The position numbers and the translations under genes are program-made. From the NCBI GenBank assembly GCA_036362985.1, contig JAYGXS010000003.1:50390050-50454049 (forward strand): 64,000 nt of DNA, written 5' to 3'. The notes under the pieces were generated by a model. That model saw only the letters and a program-made list of their open reading frames with translations, searched no databases and had not been told where the DNA came from. The stretch comes from Ligula intestinalis (taxonomy: Eukaryota; Platyhelminthes; Cestoda; Diphyllobothriidea; Diphyllobothriidae). Numbering within the stretch: the stretch's first letter is position 1; the number at the start of each line of letters is the position of its first letter. Shown piece by piece: positions 33,401 to 48,400 of the stretch.

Positions 33401-36400
33401 GGTACACGAACTACAGTGCATACTCTATCTCCTCGAATAGTGTCCTTTAACTGCTGGGTGGTTCAGGGCCCACTAACTCACACCCGCGCCTTCATAAAGC
33501 TCTAAAGTGTCTACTTTTTACAAATAGGGTTGAGGCAGAGGTTAACTGGAAATCAGATTTCGTGAAATAAGTCGCAATGTAAACGTCTCTTGGACACACA
33601 GTAAGTGAAGGTGTGTATAGTTTAGTCGTCGTATAACCTGCCGGCACTTATATCAACTGCACGTTGTATGAATAAATATGTACATGTGGGTGCAGGCTTT
33701 GCAGCAAAGCACGTGAGATTCCAATTTGACAGGAATGCCTTCAAGTGAAAATATTGGGTTCAGGCTAGGGTCTCCATTTCACGTGTTCAGTATCCTTTGA
33801 TTTACTGCCGAACGTTATCCCAGAGCTCTTCACGAATTAATTACATACGTATCTTACCAGAAACTTCAAACAATTTTGTTTTTCCATAAGCGATTTCTGT
33901 CAAATGACTAAATAACTGAGAGACTTTAACGTTTACATTTCAAGCAAAAGTCACGATGCTAATATAGACTTCAAAATTATGCATGTTTTTCGTATTTGAA
34001 GGTCATAAGCATTTTTAAAGTGCTTAGAACAGAAAATGTACAATCCTGAATATTTTTGCCGTTTAGTTAGCCTGAAGCAAAGGAAGAATATAATTTAAAG
34101 TCAATACCTCTACACACATTATCATAGGTGCAAATGGATTTTTCGGGACATAAGGAAAGTAGCCTTGACGGTATTAACAGTGTACCAGATAAACGTTGTA
34201 GAGTCGACTCAGAAGAATGCCATCGAGAAAAGCTTTTACTTTATGTAGCAAGCATAATTTTAGGATAAGAACTAGGTAACTGAGTACCTTACAGTTTATT
34301 CTACAAATGTCTCGCGACTCATTCACAGTTCACATTCCCTTAACGCTTAAAAATTCTTCAGATTAATAGCCACTGATAATTTATTTATCTTCCAAAAATA
34401 CTTTCTGGAACACTGGAAGGCTGAAAGATAAAGTTTATGCATTTTCGTCAATAGGGACAGAAAGAAAAGACTACGATGTCACAGTTTTAGTAAGACGCAG
34501 GATGAATTGCAGTCCAGCGTAATATTGACAGGATTCAGTCGAATTTTAGAGAATTGTTAGGAACTTGGTGTATGAGTGAAAAAAATAAGGCAGGGATTCG
34601 TAGTGAGGCCGCCTAATGGTACTATGAATTACTCTAGTAGTTTTCGTGGTCCATAGGCTTCCTTTGCTAACCAATATGGATTTTTCGTACAGTTTTGGAG
34701 GTCTTTTTGTTCTTTTCACATCCTTTCGATTTACGTTTTAGTAAAGCAAACCAAACAGCTTTAATGTATTTCCTATCTTGCAATTGGCATGAATTAAAAA
34801 CACACAAACTGCTCATTAAACCGTGAAACACCACTTTCAGCAAATACTTGGCCTAGGCGACTGTTCCCTTGGGCGGCCCTACGATGTATCCCTACTAAAA
34901 TTACGAATTTTTTCCTCGGATCTGATTTTTAACGGAGCAGCACTTAAAAAACAGCGAATTCAATTTTATGTCAAAGTAGCAACGAGACTGACCTATTCTT
35001 CTTTACCTTACTTATTGATCAAAATTACTCGCTACTGTATTTGAAAACCCTTACCAACGCACAAGCCAGGATACCGGTTTTTCGCCACTTGTGATTCATT
35101 AATAAAATAAACTTAAACATAGATGGCCACGTAAAGAGTTAGTAATTTTAAATAATGAACCGGTTTGATAGCAAAATAGGAGATGTACGCAGCACATTTT
35201 AAAAGCCCCACGAAAGTTTATACAGGGGTCTTGTAATGCCGCCTTTTGCTTCGGTACAATAAGATACTTCGTCCATAGTCTACATATCTACCGATAACCG
35301 ATTTTTATGAAGCCTGATCGGTATAAATAGCTTATTCAAACCCACTCATAACCCCTTGTCTCATCATTTTGGTCTGCAAAAACGGTGGTTATAGAGTATA
35401 TAGAAGGAAATTTTGAGAAGTAAGTGTAAAGTGAAAAAATAAAGTCGAAGTTGCTTCCTGCGGCCGCTGGGATCAAGTTGTTCCGCATGCAAATTAAATG
35501 TAAGTGCGACGCTACGCGCCGCGGACTATACTAATCTAACCCCAGAACGGTAAATTGGACCTCAAGTAAGTTGAAGTAGACGACCTCCTAACCACCATTT
35601 TAAATTAAAGAAACCTGCAATTTGATAATCGGATTTTTCCGCAATAAATTAAACAATTATACAGATTAGAAAAATCTACACATATGAATCAGCAACACTT
35701 CTAAATACAGTAAATAATAATGCATTTAGCATTTATTAAAGTATATTTCACTGCGTATCCTAATTTCCCACCCATAAAACCCTATAACTACCGTTTTCAT
35801 TGGAAAACATGCAAGGAGTAGGGATTAATGAGTGGGCCGTCATAAGCTGCTGTTGCCGCCAGAGCTTCCTCCCAAATACCAAGTGTCATGTCCATAATTT
35901 AATTGAACTTTAACCGCAAGGTATTGGCCTGTGCTGTAGCCGTTTATCCACAAAATATGCGAATAAATATCTTGTGAAGTTTTCGATTCAGATTTTCTTG
36001 TCTGGTAATCAACTTTCATAGTCCTGCATTTAAACATATACCTTAACCGATTTCTTACTTGTCCAGGCAACCCCCGTTGCACTCTGCCGAGGTGCCAGTT
36101 CAGTCAGCTGGACCAAGTGAGCGAGAAGACGTTCGGCCATTTGGGTAAGCTTTATACTTTTTCCCAAAAGTCCTTTTGGGCTCCAGTTGAAAGGCATGCA
36201 TTGGAAGAATTTGTCAGATATATATACTTCACTTTCTCATTGCATGGTTTAAGAGAATTTCAGGGAGGTGAATTTAATAAAGTATACTGTGATAGATAAA
36301 CGTTTAATAACCACAAATATAAAGTAAAGAAGGACTGTCGGTAATCCCCGATTCCACGGTTAATGGGAACTTGAGAACTTGTTTGTCAAGGTTCATTCCT

Positions 36401-39400
36401 GTCAGACCCAAGCTTGCAGGGTTCTTTTACAAAATCCCGACGGAGGAGTTTATTACTCGTATAATATTTCTGAACGTCGTTGTTTGTTGTAAATACGATT
36501 ATACGCAAGCAGTCAAGTAACACCAGACATTTTAGAATCACGGGATGTACATATGGTCTGAGTTACTCCTTACTGTGCCGACCTTCTAACTTTGCGTAAA
36601 GTAGAAGATAAATGTCTGAGAAAAACGTAACTCCAGTTCAATTCACGAAATACCTGTGCATGGTGAGTGGATAATTACGAGGCCATGTTGAGTCCTCAAG
36701 GCCAGAAAAATAGAGGGTGGGGTGAAGGCCATCAGGAAAGAAGAATGCTTGTACCAAGACATGATAGATGGCACATTATTTTTCAACTCTGAAGTGGTTC
36801 TTAATAGGTCAGATACCAACGACGATCAGAAGAACACGATGAATACTCATGATCTTATACACACCCACGTAGCAGACAGGATTGGGTAAGTTCGTTTGGT
36901 AGTTGACCCTTGTGCGACAACATTGTGCAACCTTTGCCGTCATGTGTCATGTATCGAAAGTAGGAGTGCACAGTCAGAGAAACACAGAAGTTACAGCACG
37001 CTAGCATTATTTGCGTCATAAGGTGTATGGGATTCACCTTACTTAAAGTTCAGTGCACGCGGTGCTAAGGAAGAGACAGATGGGGCCCTAGCTCAAGCAA
37101 AACTATTGATAAGTTTGACTAGTAGATAAAACACAATCCGAGTGAGAACGACGCCATGATGCTCGGAAGATAACTACACCCTTCTACTGCCATTAAAGAG
37201 TCATGACACAGAGAGGGACAGAAAAAGTTACCACGATGAGTCTCAATTACTCACCCAGTAACCAGTCCCACCATGAAGTACTCTGACGAAAGACTCCTAC
37301 GTCGTTCGAAGACGGTAACAGACCTGACCTCTCAATAGCCGGCCCCAAAAAGAACCGGTTTTGGAATCAACTCGTCTTCCTCATGATTTGAGAGAAGATC
37401 CAGTTCAATTTCTCCCAACGTGAGAATTGAATTAATCAAACCAGATCAGCAAAGCAGTCGGTATAAATTACAGGATAAATGGAAACGATTTTAAAATTAG
37501 AAAATTTTAGCATGAAAATTCGGCCATGGTTATTTACGTTAGGATCAAATTAAAATTGCACTCTCCGTTTGACAACTTTTCAAACATTATGCAGCTTAGG
37601 ACTGTGCTGCAGGATGTAGAATATTTCCCAGAATACTTATTTTATCAATAATGTCTAGTGAGGAAGATGTAGTCATGGTAATGTCTGTAGCCAATTTATT
37701 TGAGATAAATGGTTCATAATATGCCAATTCCAGTCTAAAAACATGGGCGGTGACCCTGAGTCATCTAATAATCGATTTTCACCACAGAAACAGCAAAAAG
37801 GTGATCCCGTCACCTCTAATGAGGTCGATGAATTGTATCGGATTGTGCGAAATCAAGGATGGGAATGCGTTTATCTTCATTGGAGCTGAAGATTTGCAGT
37901 CCATGCTAGTGACCGCGTGGTGTCATCAATCAAAATTCGAGATATTCTAACGATTAAAAGGGTAGGTTGAGGAGGTGGCTGTCACTGGTTAGTGAAATCA
38001 CAACAAGAGGTTGCAGGCTGTTAGCCCTAAGGCGACATCCGACAGGGCTGTAAAACCTTTGCTCTAGGGAACAAAGGAAAAAATAACACTTCCAGTCCTC
38101 TTGTTTAGACAGATCAGGGCTCGTCATTGTTCTATAGTTTTTTCGCATTCTTTTCAGGAGATTACAACTCGGACATCTGAAATTAGTAGTGAGCTTTCAT
38201 CGAATAAGGACTTGATTAAAATGACGCGCCTTAACCATATGCTTGGAATTAGAGGAGGGAATCCTGCCCGAGCTAAATTTAAAAGATACTTTGACACGAA
38301 TATATTTGCTTTCGATAAAGTCTCTTCAGGCCTTTAGGCAACTGATATGCGGGTTAGTAGAAAAACGCGTGCGGTTAGCAGAATGGGCGAGGAAAGTGAA
38401 TTGGGGTTAGTCATCTCATCAGTGTCAAGGTACTGGCCACCGGGAAAGGTGATTTGCTAAAGGCGGCTGAATTAGCAATTATTTAGGCCATGGAAACTGC
38501 GGCGCTTTGACAAAGTTCTTTTGGGCGCACCGAGCCGGCTTGCGTTACATGATTACAGCCGCTTTCGACGTAGTAGACCGACCTTTTCGAGGGGAGTTTG
38601 AATAGTTTAAGAGGACAGTGTAAATCGCGTGGAAAGCCTCTTTGCCATCTACACGCTGATGTGAGTCCACCGTGTACTCATTTGGCTCTATTTGACATTA
38701 AATTAAAAATTTCACGTTGGACGCATAGAGGCATTCTTTTAATCAGTTTTCTGTTATCGCACCAAAACCCAAAACCCCTTGTTGATCAGAACAACCCTTG
38801 CTAGTGGAAAGTTTTCAGAGGATTCGTACGTCTACGACACCAACAATCCACTCATCGGTTTTAGTTTTACGGGTCTTTTCACGTTTATTTCAGTCCAGAG
38901 CGAAATGACTGAAAGCTGATTTGGCTCGCGTAATAAACTTGTATTTAAAGACAATGAGGTAGAATAGCCGTCCCACAGGGTAGACATGCAGTTGTACAAA
39001 CTTTCGATGGCGTAGAGTGACAACACGTTTAATCAGGATAAAGTTTTAATAACCCATTAGTTTGATTTACTCAGAAGTTTCGGCAAGATCAGGCAAAGTG
39101 CTGTAAAACAATTATATTGCGGCCTCATTTTCATTTCATCGCAAATTGAATATTCATCGCAAATTTTCGAGAGGGTTTGAAATAAAACCTGGAAAACATT
39201 TGTCCGAAAAGTTTCGACCCATGCTCCATGCTTTCATAAATTGTTCCTTCGAACATATTAGGAATTTTCACGGCTACTTTCACAATTCAAACGAACTCCA
39301 TGAAATGGTTCTATGGTTAAAGTAAACTTTAGTGAATACAATAGTAGAGAATTCTGCGAGTTCCAGCAAGCAGTATAGAAGAAGATGCGATCACTGGAAC

Positions 39401-42400
39401 AAGAGTTTTTATTTGGCTGACGTTTCGGATTCCCTCAGACTATGTCATCATCACCTATGATCAAGGATTCCCGAGAGAATCCGAAACGTCAGGCAAATAA
39501 AACTTTTGTCCCAGTGATCGCATCTTCTTCTATAGTGAATCCAATTAGTCTTGTTTTGCTTTTTTTAAATTGCCCTCTTCTCTTGGCAAAATAGTCAACG
39601 TTTTTGGCTGCATTCGTATCGGTATGGTGACTTAAAGGTCAATCTCATTCAAAGACAGTCTTCCATTTAACTTTGCATACCAAATACTCAGAAACTGCAT
39701 TTGTGCTGACATTTTTTAGTTACCGGGCGAATGCTGCCTACTTCCAAGCTCAGGAGAGGAGCACAAGACAGTCAGCCGCTGTACCGCCCCCAACTCAGCC
39801 AATTGGGTAAGTGCTAGGTTTTTCTCAGCAAAACGTGAAGTTGTGCACCATGAGCATTATTTGTTAAAAGTCTTAAAAACAGAATGAAAATAGTTTCAAA
39901 AAAATCACACAGACGAAACTCGCTATATTTCGCATGTTTTATGAGTAGCAAGTATTTTTTAATGATAGGACTATGAAGGTATTACCTCACACAGGCACAA
40001 AAGTATCGTGATGCGATGAACTCCAACTGCTGTCGGCTTGTTTTTTTTGAATGACATGCTCCGTAAGAGAAAAAGAACGTGACATCCTGCTAGTTAACTA
40101 TCAACTATTGAAGAAGGCGTTGGCCTCGACGGGTTGTTAATCCGCCAAAGTGAGATGGCGAGAACCTGAATGACAGGTTAGACACATCTACCTGACAGGC
40201 CTTCGGTCAAGGATCATGTGCATTTAATATTTTGGCACAGACATCTGCCAGCGTAATTTTATTATGATCATAATTTGGGAAAAGGTGAACAGCTTTCTTT
40301 CCACTGTCTGCAAACTAATTTAGCGAAAAACACGCATGTTACAAAGGAGAATGTTTGGCTGACGTACCTGCAGTGTACATATTACTTGCTAAGTGTTTAG
40401 TTTCAACTGGCATTTAAAATATAGCTTAAGAACATTGAAATCTGTTTGGAAATAGAGCATTTTAGTAGAGAACGTGATATTTCTTTTCCTCACTAACTGA
40501 ACAATGGTATGTAAATTTTAATTGAATTGGCAAGAAAGTTAAGTAGTCTTTGCAGCTGCCCACTATTGTGTGAACGTTATCCATTCAAATTACTGGAGTA
40601 AGAGTATAGCTTAGTTACCTCCGGAGACTGGCCTGTGAAAGAGCTCCTATACTCCTGCCTTAAAGTACATAACTCGGTAAAAACGACTGCGTAGTAATAT
40701 GCAATTTTAGCGTATTTTTTGCCATCAATAAATTCTCTTTTATTCAATAAAAACACATTTTGATATTCTGTTCTGCACTAATTCGGTTGGAAATCACATT
40801 TTTGTCCAGTCTCGTGCCTAAAAGCAGGACATTTTCCGGTTTTCAAAAGCTTTTACTTTCCGAATAATTTTGGGCATAGTCAACCGACGTACTTGCGCTT
40901 AGATTTCACAGTCTACAAGCCGCATACGTTGCATCTACTAAAAATCATAGATTCGGTTGTGCCATGAAGGAGACGCGAGGCAGGGATCATACGATGTTGT
41001 GAAGGATGTAAACTATTTTATGCACTTCATAAGAACTGCAATAAAAACTTCTTTAGGTTTAGCAGACGGCCTTATCAGATTACCGAGCCTAATTAACGGG
41101 TATTTAAAGGAAACATTAGTCAGTTAAGGCTTGACTACTACGACCCTAGAGCAGCGTTCACTGTTTTCGTCCGATCATATAGTGGAATTAAGCCATTTAT
41201 AGGCAAGTAGACATTACCAGCAAAGTCAAGGGAGGCTGGAAGGATCATTCATGACTTATTGTACGCTGCCAACCAGAAATATCCAGCTTCAGGTGGTGCA
41301 CCACCCGAGGTCCGAACCTGCGTAGATGTCCAACGCTCTAATCTTTGAGCCACGACTCGTTGCCGTGCAGTTTTAGTCCGGAATTGTTGAAATTGATGAA
41401 TGAACGTGGCCAGATTGCCTTATGGTTCATTCGTGCCCAGCCAGCAGCCGCAAGGTGACTCGTATTATAAGCAGATGGGTGGTTATTTTTAACAGATGAT
41501 GGCCAGTAAGCCAGAAATGGCAATTTCAGCCTCCCATTTATTTTTCAATGACACATAGCGAGTGATATGGTTCCTTTCCGGGGCCACGAGCTGCACATAA
41601 TATGTTTATGTTCCTCTAGTTTTGCCTGTCTATTACTCTACGTGGACTTTCTTTGCTTGTAAAGCTTTACTATTGCATAGAAATCTGTCTCCTAGCAGCT
41701 GTTGCCTTCATATTTGAAGGACTCACACTTTATTCGCTGGCACGAATTCCATTAACCTTATGCGGCAGTTCAATCTTCGCATTAAATTTTAGCAGGAATT
41801 TTGTATATCATATTTATACCGGTGTGTTTAGGTATAAGAAATCAAGAAGCAGGCTAAATTGTAGGCCTTTATTTTTGCTTGACAAAGCAAGTGGTATCAT
41901 TAAACAGCACTCATTAAATCTATTTCATATGTACATAGGCACGCACAAAGTCACATTGTGACAACATGAAGTGCAAACTTTTCGTGTGCTAATCTGCCAA
42001 TACGTCAGTGCTGCTGCGAATGTTTGGAAAAGTTCACATGAGCGCACGATACCCAGGCTGTTGTCAAGCGTGTACCTGGGAGAACTCACTTTGTAGCTAC
42101 CCATTGCCCTGAAAAGTGTTAGTACGTTGATTAAAACAAAAGCTTTTTAGAATTGGCACGCGCCTGAAACAGAAGATTTTTCAAGGACTCTTCATGTGTT
42201 TACCACATCAGTCAGCATTTAAAGAGGTGAATTGCAAAAATGAGGAGCTTTTGATCGGTATTCGGTGGGCGATTTCCGTCCTCAGCGTTAGTGGTCCGCA
42301 GCAAGACAAAAAGAACGCACAGACCATAGACTTTCGGTTGTTCAACGTCGCATTGGAACGTGGCTCACTCGAAAGTGGTTTCGTGGGCCAGATTGTTTGA

Positions 42401-45400
42401 AGGATAGTTTATAGAAACGCGTGGATTCAAAAGAACACTCATATATTCATTCATCCGATCCACCCTTTTATTGTTTTAAACTGTTCCAACAGCCGCATGA
42501 TTCTGCTGAATGGCGCGCAACGTGAAAAATACCGTACCAGTGCCGAAACGTGCGACCACCTCACATTTAATTGATTTTCTAAGTCACTGAGAGGTCACGT
42601 CTGTCTCAGTATAGGTGGTTACTGATTTTTAGCAAGCTCTGGGTGAGGGCGTGTTTCCAGTCGCCAACATCTGGGCCCGTCGTGAAACTGCAGCTAAGTT
42701 TGCGGGCGGATCGTATCTTCTGGGGGCCCCTGCTGCGCTGATATCATCTAAACTAATTAAGATAACCTACACAGGAAATAATAGTTTCTATAAAGAAGTA
42801 ATTGCCCCATTCTTCGGAGTTTTGCAGTCACCTAATAAAGGTTCAATAATTAGGAACCCTGACAAATGGGTTCCTTGAGTGTCAGCCCAAGAACTCATGC
42901 AAACATTTATGCTAAGTTTTCTTGTTTATTAACAAATACAGGCCCGAATTTATTGAACACTTTTTTTACGTAAAGAAACGGATCTCCATAATGACAGCTT
43001 TGTAAAAGCTTACAGGTGGCTGAAGGCCCGCATTCGTTTTCTGGAAATTTTTTAATTCCATTTTAGGAAATAATATTTAACAGCTGCTTCAGTACAAATC
43101 GAAAAACTTCTTACACGTGACGTTTCTGAAAAGCGGTTGTCACGGTCTATGACTATAAGTCTTTACATTAGAGTTATTATGATTCATTAATCCTATCTCA
43201 AGCTGCAACCTTCTAGCTCACCACATTATTAGAAGTAAAATTTCAGCGAAGTGCCATCATCTTTTGTAAACACTTTACCAAATTTTTAATTGTATCGGTG
43301 TCCTGTGAAATCTTTACCAGGGTGTCTTTGTAACTTGATTGATAAAATTAACCATCACTTTTGATGAATTTGCACAACAGTACTGAACTCTAGCAGTGTG
43401 AGCGTGTTTAGACCGAAAATTCTGTATATGATTTTCATTTTCGAATCAAGCGAACACTATTTAAGAAGGGCAATTGCGAGATTAAAGGGAGAGTAAAGTG
43501 TCCCATCTTGATTTGTTTACTCTCCCAAATCATCATTCGTGCCTTAAACAAGCCAAACAAAGCTCCTTTTGGTTCACCACGGCACATAAGTCCTGCCAAC
43601 GAATAATATGTTTTGGCTGCTTCTAACTTGGCTGGCTGATAAAGGCAAATCAAAAAGTTTGAACCCTTTATTTTTGGTATTTTGTAGTACACATACTGAT
43701 AATATTTTTATAGAACATTAAACTTACTTATTCCAGATTCGGAAACTATGGACAAGCTGGTCGTCAACCCGAGTCCTCCGCGCGAATGCCGACAGTAGAA
43801 CTACCACCATCACCGTGAGTCTATTCTCCTTGGAATTATGTTTAACATTCAGTGTGGGAGCAGGATAGAAGGCAAAATACTCATCCGAGTTTAGTCGACG
43901 TAAGCAAATAAAACACTGAATCGGTGTACCTTCGTAATGCTTTTCTGTCTTCAATTTGAGCTAGTTAGCTATATACTAATAAGCGCAGGATAATTTCTTT
44001 TTCAAGGACTGAAGTTTGAGCGAATGTATCACAGCGCCGTTGGTTTAGATTTGTTTTGACACAATTGTCGAATTCAAGAGCCTAACCTACAAAGCATAAC
44101 AACAGGCATGCAGGAGGGTTCTACAATGAATACCGAACTCATTAATTTTAGCATAGCCTGCGTCATCGTTGTCGTGTTTGGAGACGCAAGTTCTTCCTGA
44201 GTTACTCCCGAAAAGAATCACTACTAGACTATTAGGAAAGGATTTCGAAATTCTTAAAAATTCTAATATTAAACAATGTCTCAAAAACTTTTAAATACGC
44301 CGCTTTAATTCTACCAAGGTATTAGTTAGTAGGTGTGTGCAAATACAGTGCAAGACCGGTTTGAAAAACGCAGTCTAAAAAACAGAATCTACCATCGAGG
44401 CAAAAGCTCCTTAGATGCCATGGTGAAAAGTATTCTATCAATATGCCATAAAACGACGTCCTGGTCATATTATTAAAAAATTCAGAAAATCAAATTCCTA
44501 TACTCTATATGAGTAATGGGAGCCTTACGATTGTTCTTCTGTCTACAGAGATGTTTCACTTTTATTTCTGAAAATGATATGATTTACACTTTAGTATCTG
44601 CCGCCTGTAAAAATATTGTTATTTCCGGATTAAATGTGCCTAATAAAAAGGAATCAAGATCAACTTAGAGTTTGGAGACTTCCAACAGTCTTAGCGAGTT
44701 CAAGATAATGCAAATCGAATCAGTGGGGGCTTGCAGGGAATTATTTGATTATTCTGTTAAGTTAAAAATTCATTACGCGCGAAAACGCAGACTGAAGATA
44801 ACAACACGTGTTATATTGGGATGCCTGTCTTTATTTCCAGCTAAGCGAGCCTTTTCCTCGTTAGACTCAATGGCTTATGTAGGGGTAACTGTTATGCCTT
44901 AAGTATATTATTTTGTGATTCGTCTAAACATGGACATTAACGTTAAAGGGCGGTAGTTTTAAATTTTAAAGGCTTTTACATGTCTCCATGGTTGTTGTGC
45001 GGACCAGCTGCTCAGGAATTGGCTTCCGTTTACCGATGCATACCCACCTAACAAGCTCCTTAGCTGTCAAATTATCTTTGACTGGAAAATACCAGTCTAA
45101 AAACCAAATGCTGCAATCGCTGAGGGTTTTGCTGTCATTTTTAAAGTCTGTCTGATGCAAGTTGAAAAGGGCACACCCCTTGTAGTCTGTACGATAAAAG
45201 GCGATATTTTAGATGTTGGGTATAATTCCAGCATCTTACTATTTTGTTGCAACTGATCTAATAGCGTTATGGCTCTCTTTTTCAAAACCGCAGATGGAGT
45301 CCATTGACACCGCTGCAGCCAACGTCGACGGCCAACGCCCCACAAGCATCTAGTAGTATGGCCTTCGCTGAAGAACCATTCACGGCAGACTCATTGGCGT

Positions 45401-48400
45401 AAGAATATATTTATCGCTGTGTTGTTTACGCCAACGTTTGATATGATACAACTTGCTAAGTGGCTTTGGCTTAACTCATCATTGATTTTTAATTTTGATA
45501 TAGCCTGCTTGACTCTAGTTATTTCAGCTATCAGAACTGATAACAATTCAATTTTATGGGCTCTTCTGAAGTTTAGTCTCGTGAGTTCTTTTATATATTT
45601 AGATCCGAAAAAGAAAGAATGTGCAGCATTATCTTTTTAAAGATTGGTGTTTAGATTCCCAGAATTCATATGTTACATGAAAAAATTAGGAAGACAGAAA
45701 TATTTTCACATGATTATTGAAAATATGTATCAAATTTTTGAAAAATCAAAACATGCTTATTTGCACGAAAGCCCTTTTTCGTTATTTATAATAATAATCA
45801 GTTATCTGATATCATGGCTAGCTTCACGAAAAATTGGAAATCTAAAAACATTTCTAACATATTCACACGGTGTGCAATAATTTGCAAAACTAGCGTTTTA
45901 CACAGCTTGAGATAAAAACTTTCACTATCTTTTTCACTACTGCATTTTGCTTGCGGCCGATAGTGTTAAGTAGATAAAAATGAAACTGGTACTAGTCGTT
46001 GTGCGCCTAAGCTTTTAGGTAAACTCGAGTAAGACACCTTTGCTGCACGTTGTTGCAGTTAACGTTTAAGGAATATGAAACTGTTTTAACGAGGTCCTTT
46101 GCAAATTTATATATAAACCAATACCATACAAAATGAATAAGTTAGCTTTGCTCCTCCGCCTTTTTGTTCTGCTTCTCAATAAATGATAGTTACTTGGGTT
46201 TCCACAAATTACTTTCTGGTTATATAACCTAGGGTTCAATGTGTGGTGTAAAATTCAGTTTTAGGAGCAGTAACCTTCTCGGATGGAGATTTTCTATGTC
46301 AACTTCATGGCCGCAGTTCTTTGATCCTTCTCGGTAATCATGGTCACAGGGGTTTAAGTTATGCAACCTGCACTCAGCAGTCCCAATTTTTCACCTCATC
46401 TGTCTCATTGCCCTGCATCGCTGTGCACACTACAGTTTCATTTCATTTCAGTTCAGTTTATTTGAGGAAAACTTAAGTGTGTATCATTGAACTTCTTATT
46501 GGTGTTTATGCGTACTGCACCTCAGCTTATTGGTGATGCCAAATGACAGGAGCTTATGAGGTGGAGCAGAGGAAAAAAGGAGCAGCTAGTGAAAAAACTC
46601 ATTGTGATTGTTAGGACAAAATCTGGCGCTCTTGGGAATGTAGTATGCTTAGTCAAAATAAGGAGGGGAATCATCAGCGAAGTATGGAAGATTCTATTCA
46701 TTTGGAAACCTGAAAACCAGCATTCAACTACCTAATTGGGCTAGGATTTGTGTGAAAAGTATACTTTTTCGACTGATAAGCGTATTTGATTGACAGCAAC
46801 TGCTGAGAAATATTTTGAGATACCTATGAGGAACTGGTTCTCGAAAACATGTGTGATAATTTTTGCATTTCCTTTGCCGTGCGTATCAGACATTTTCATT
46901 TCCGCTATTTTTTGCAATAACTCAAATCTTCCATTTATTTGGTTTTTGTTTCTAATTTAAGCATAATTTAAGTATTTCAGTGCAAGCAAACATAATACTC
47001 GAAATGAGCTAATATAATTAAACACAGCTAACAAAGATTGTCTTACGCGGTTCTGGCGAGGAATAGGAAGCATAGTTTAAATCTATGACAGGTTAAACAT
47101 TTTGAACAACTGTAGCATTTCTGTGCAAAAAGTGATTAAAGGCCACTAGGATATGCAGCTGTGATATGTCCTGCTAGCCGATGCATTTGGTTGAGTCCTC
47201 GTATAGGTGGAAGATTATATAGTCTTAAGAAACAGGGTATTCCTTTAGTTTTAAATCACTAAATTCTTTGCATTAGTGTTAATTTAAAATTATTCGTGAC
47301 AAGTATAGATTGACCGAGCTATTTGCTTAATCTGTAGATAACTGTTATCGGAAAATGTTTTCTTCCTACAGTTATGATTTTTTTCCTTTTCATACGGAAA
47401 AGTAACTTAGGATACTTAACTATTAGGCAGAATGCCTGTAGTAAGTTTAATTGGTTAGTTTACTTTAAGAATTTAGCTTAATGTAATGTATTATTTGAGG
47501 GTGTCAAAACTATTCCTGTGCCATCGCATTGCATATGGTCTATATAACCCATAGGTGTAATAGAGCATTAACTAAAGCTTGGAATAGAAACATTTCATTA
47601 AGTTTTATTCGCACAAAATGCAAGTGTAAATCGACAAATATCTTTCTGAAAATGTTTTGTCCAAAACTGTAGTAAAACATATTTGTGCGGTAGCATTCGC
47701 ATTCAAGACTGCATTTTTAGTCTTATTTTTGTATTCACTGCTTATTATCAGTTTGCTGCCGTAGTACATTATTATATTACGAGTCATCTTTGGTGACTTT
47801 TCATAAAAACAATATATTTGGAGAATAATTCAGAAAATTGCAGTAAGTTGAAAGACTAGTCTGCTGGTTTGATGTGGTAGGAACGTCCACTAACTATCTC
47901 ATTTTGTACAAATGTGAGTTTGTCTTAATTGAAAACTGCACCATAGGTTCTCGTGACCACTGAGATAGCGGCATTTAGACAAGAAGCAAAAGGATATATC
48001 CAGGTGGAATAAGCATTCATTGTTTAGCGTATTTTTTCCGATCGGATGCAGAAGAACACTTAGTGAGAATTCAGTTTCTTTGACTATTAAGAACTTTCTA
48101 TGCTTAAGTTTGGTTTATCTCGGCAGAAATATTAAAAGTGACATTCTAATCACGTTTAGAAATCTGTCTTAACCGTACAATGGTCATTGAAATTTAAACA
48201 CAAGATCAATTCTTACAGCAGAAATAACATTTTATCGACAGAAGACTACTTACTTATTATTGCTTTTACTTTGCGCTGTTTATTTTGCGTAATAATATCT
48301 GCCCATTTAACGTGCATTATACCTTTAAGGGATTTAATTTGAAATCATCAATTCAGTTTGTCTTACCTCTCGAACCAGAAAAATACTCTAATTCTTTAAT

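Larger units (their letters stand above)
29742..36066. other. Intron of the modular gene
   Basis: 6.3 kb. It contains a poly-G run near 29805, two tRNA-like SINE heads (30050-30130 minus, 31838-31894 plus) and MITE copy B (35320-35857). At 33184-33282 there is an open segment with splice-like edges that does not match the phase of this gene. Confidence 0.45.

Noticed and set aside
42651..42878. Open frame VFPVANIWARRETAAKFAGG directly after the micro-exon
   Set aside because: It runs through the predicted donor but has no downstream splice partner in phase and ends in low-quality sequence; I preferred the micro-exon, although an alternative terminal exon cannot be fully excluded.
43435..43692. 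Minus-strand frame with LFGLFKARMMIWESKQIK
   Set aside because: No splice context and no recognised domain; probably repeat-derived or chance.
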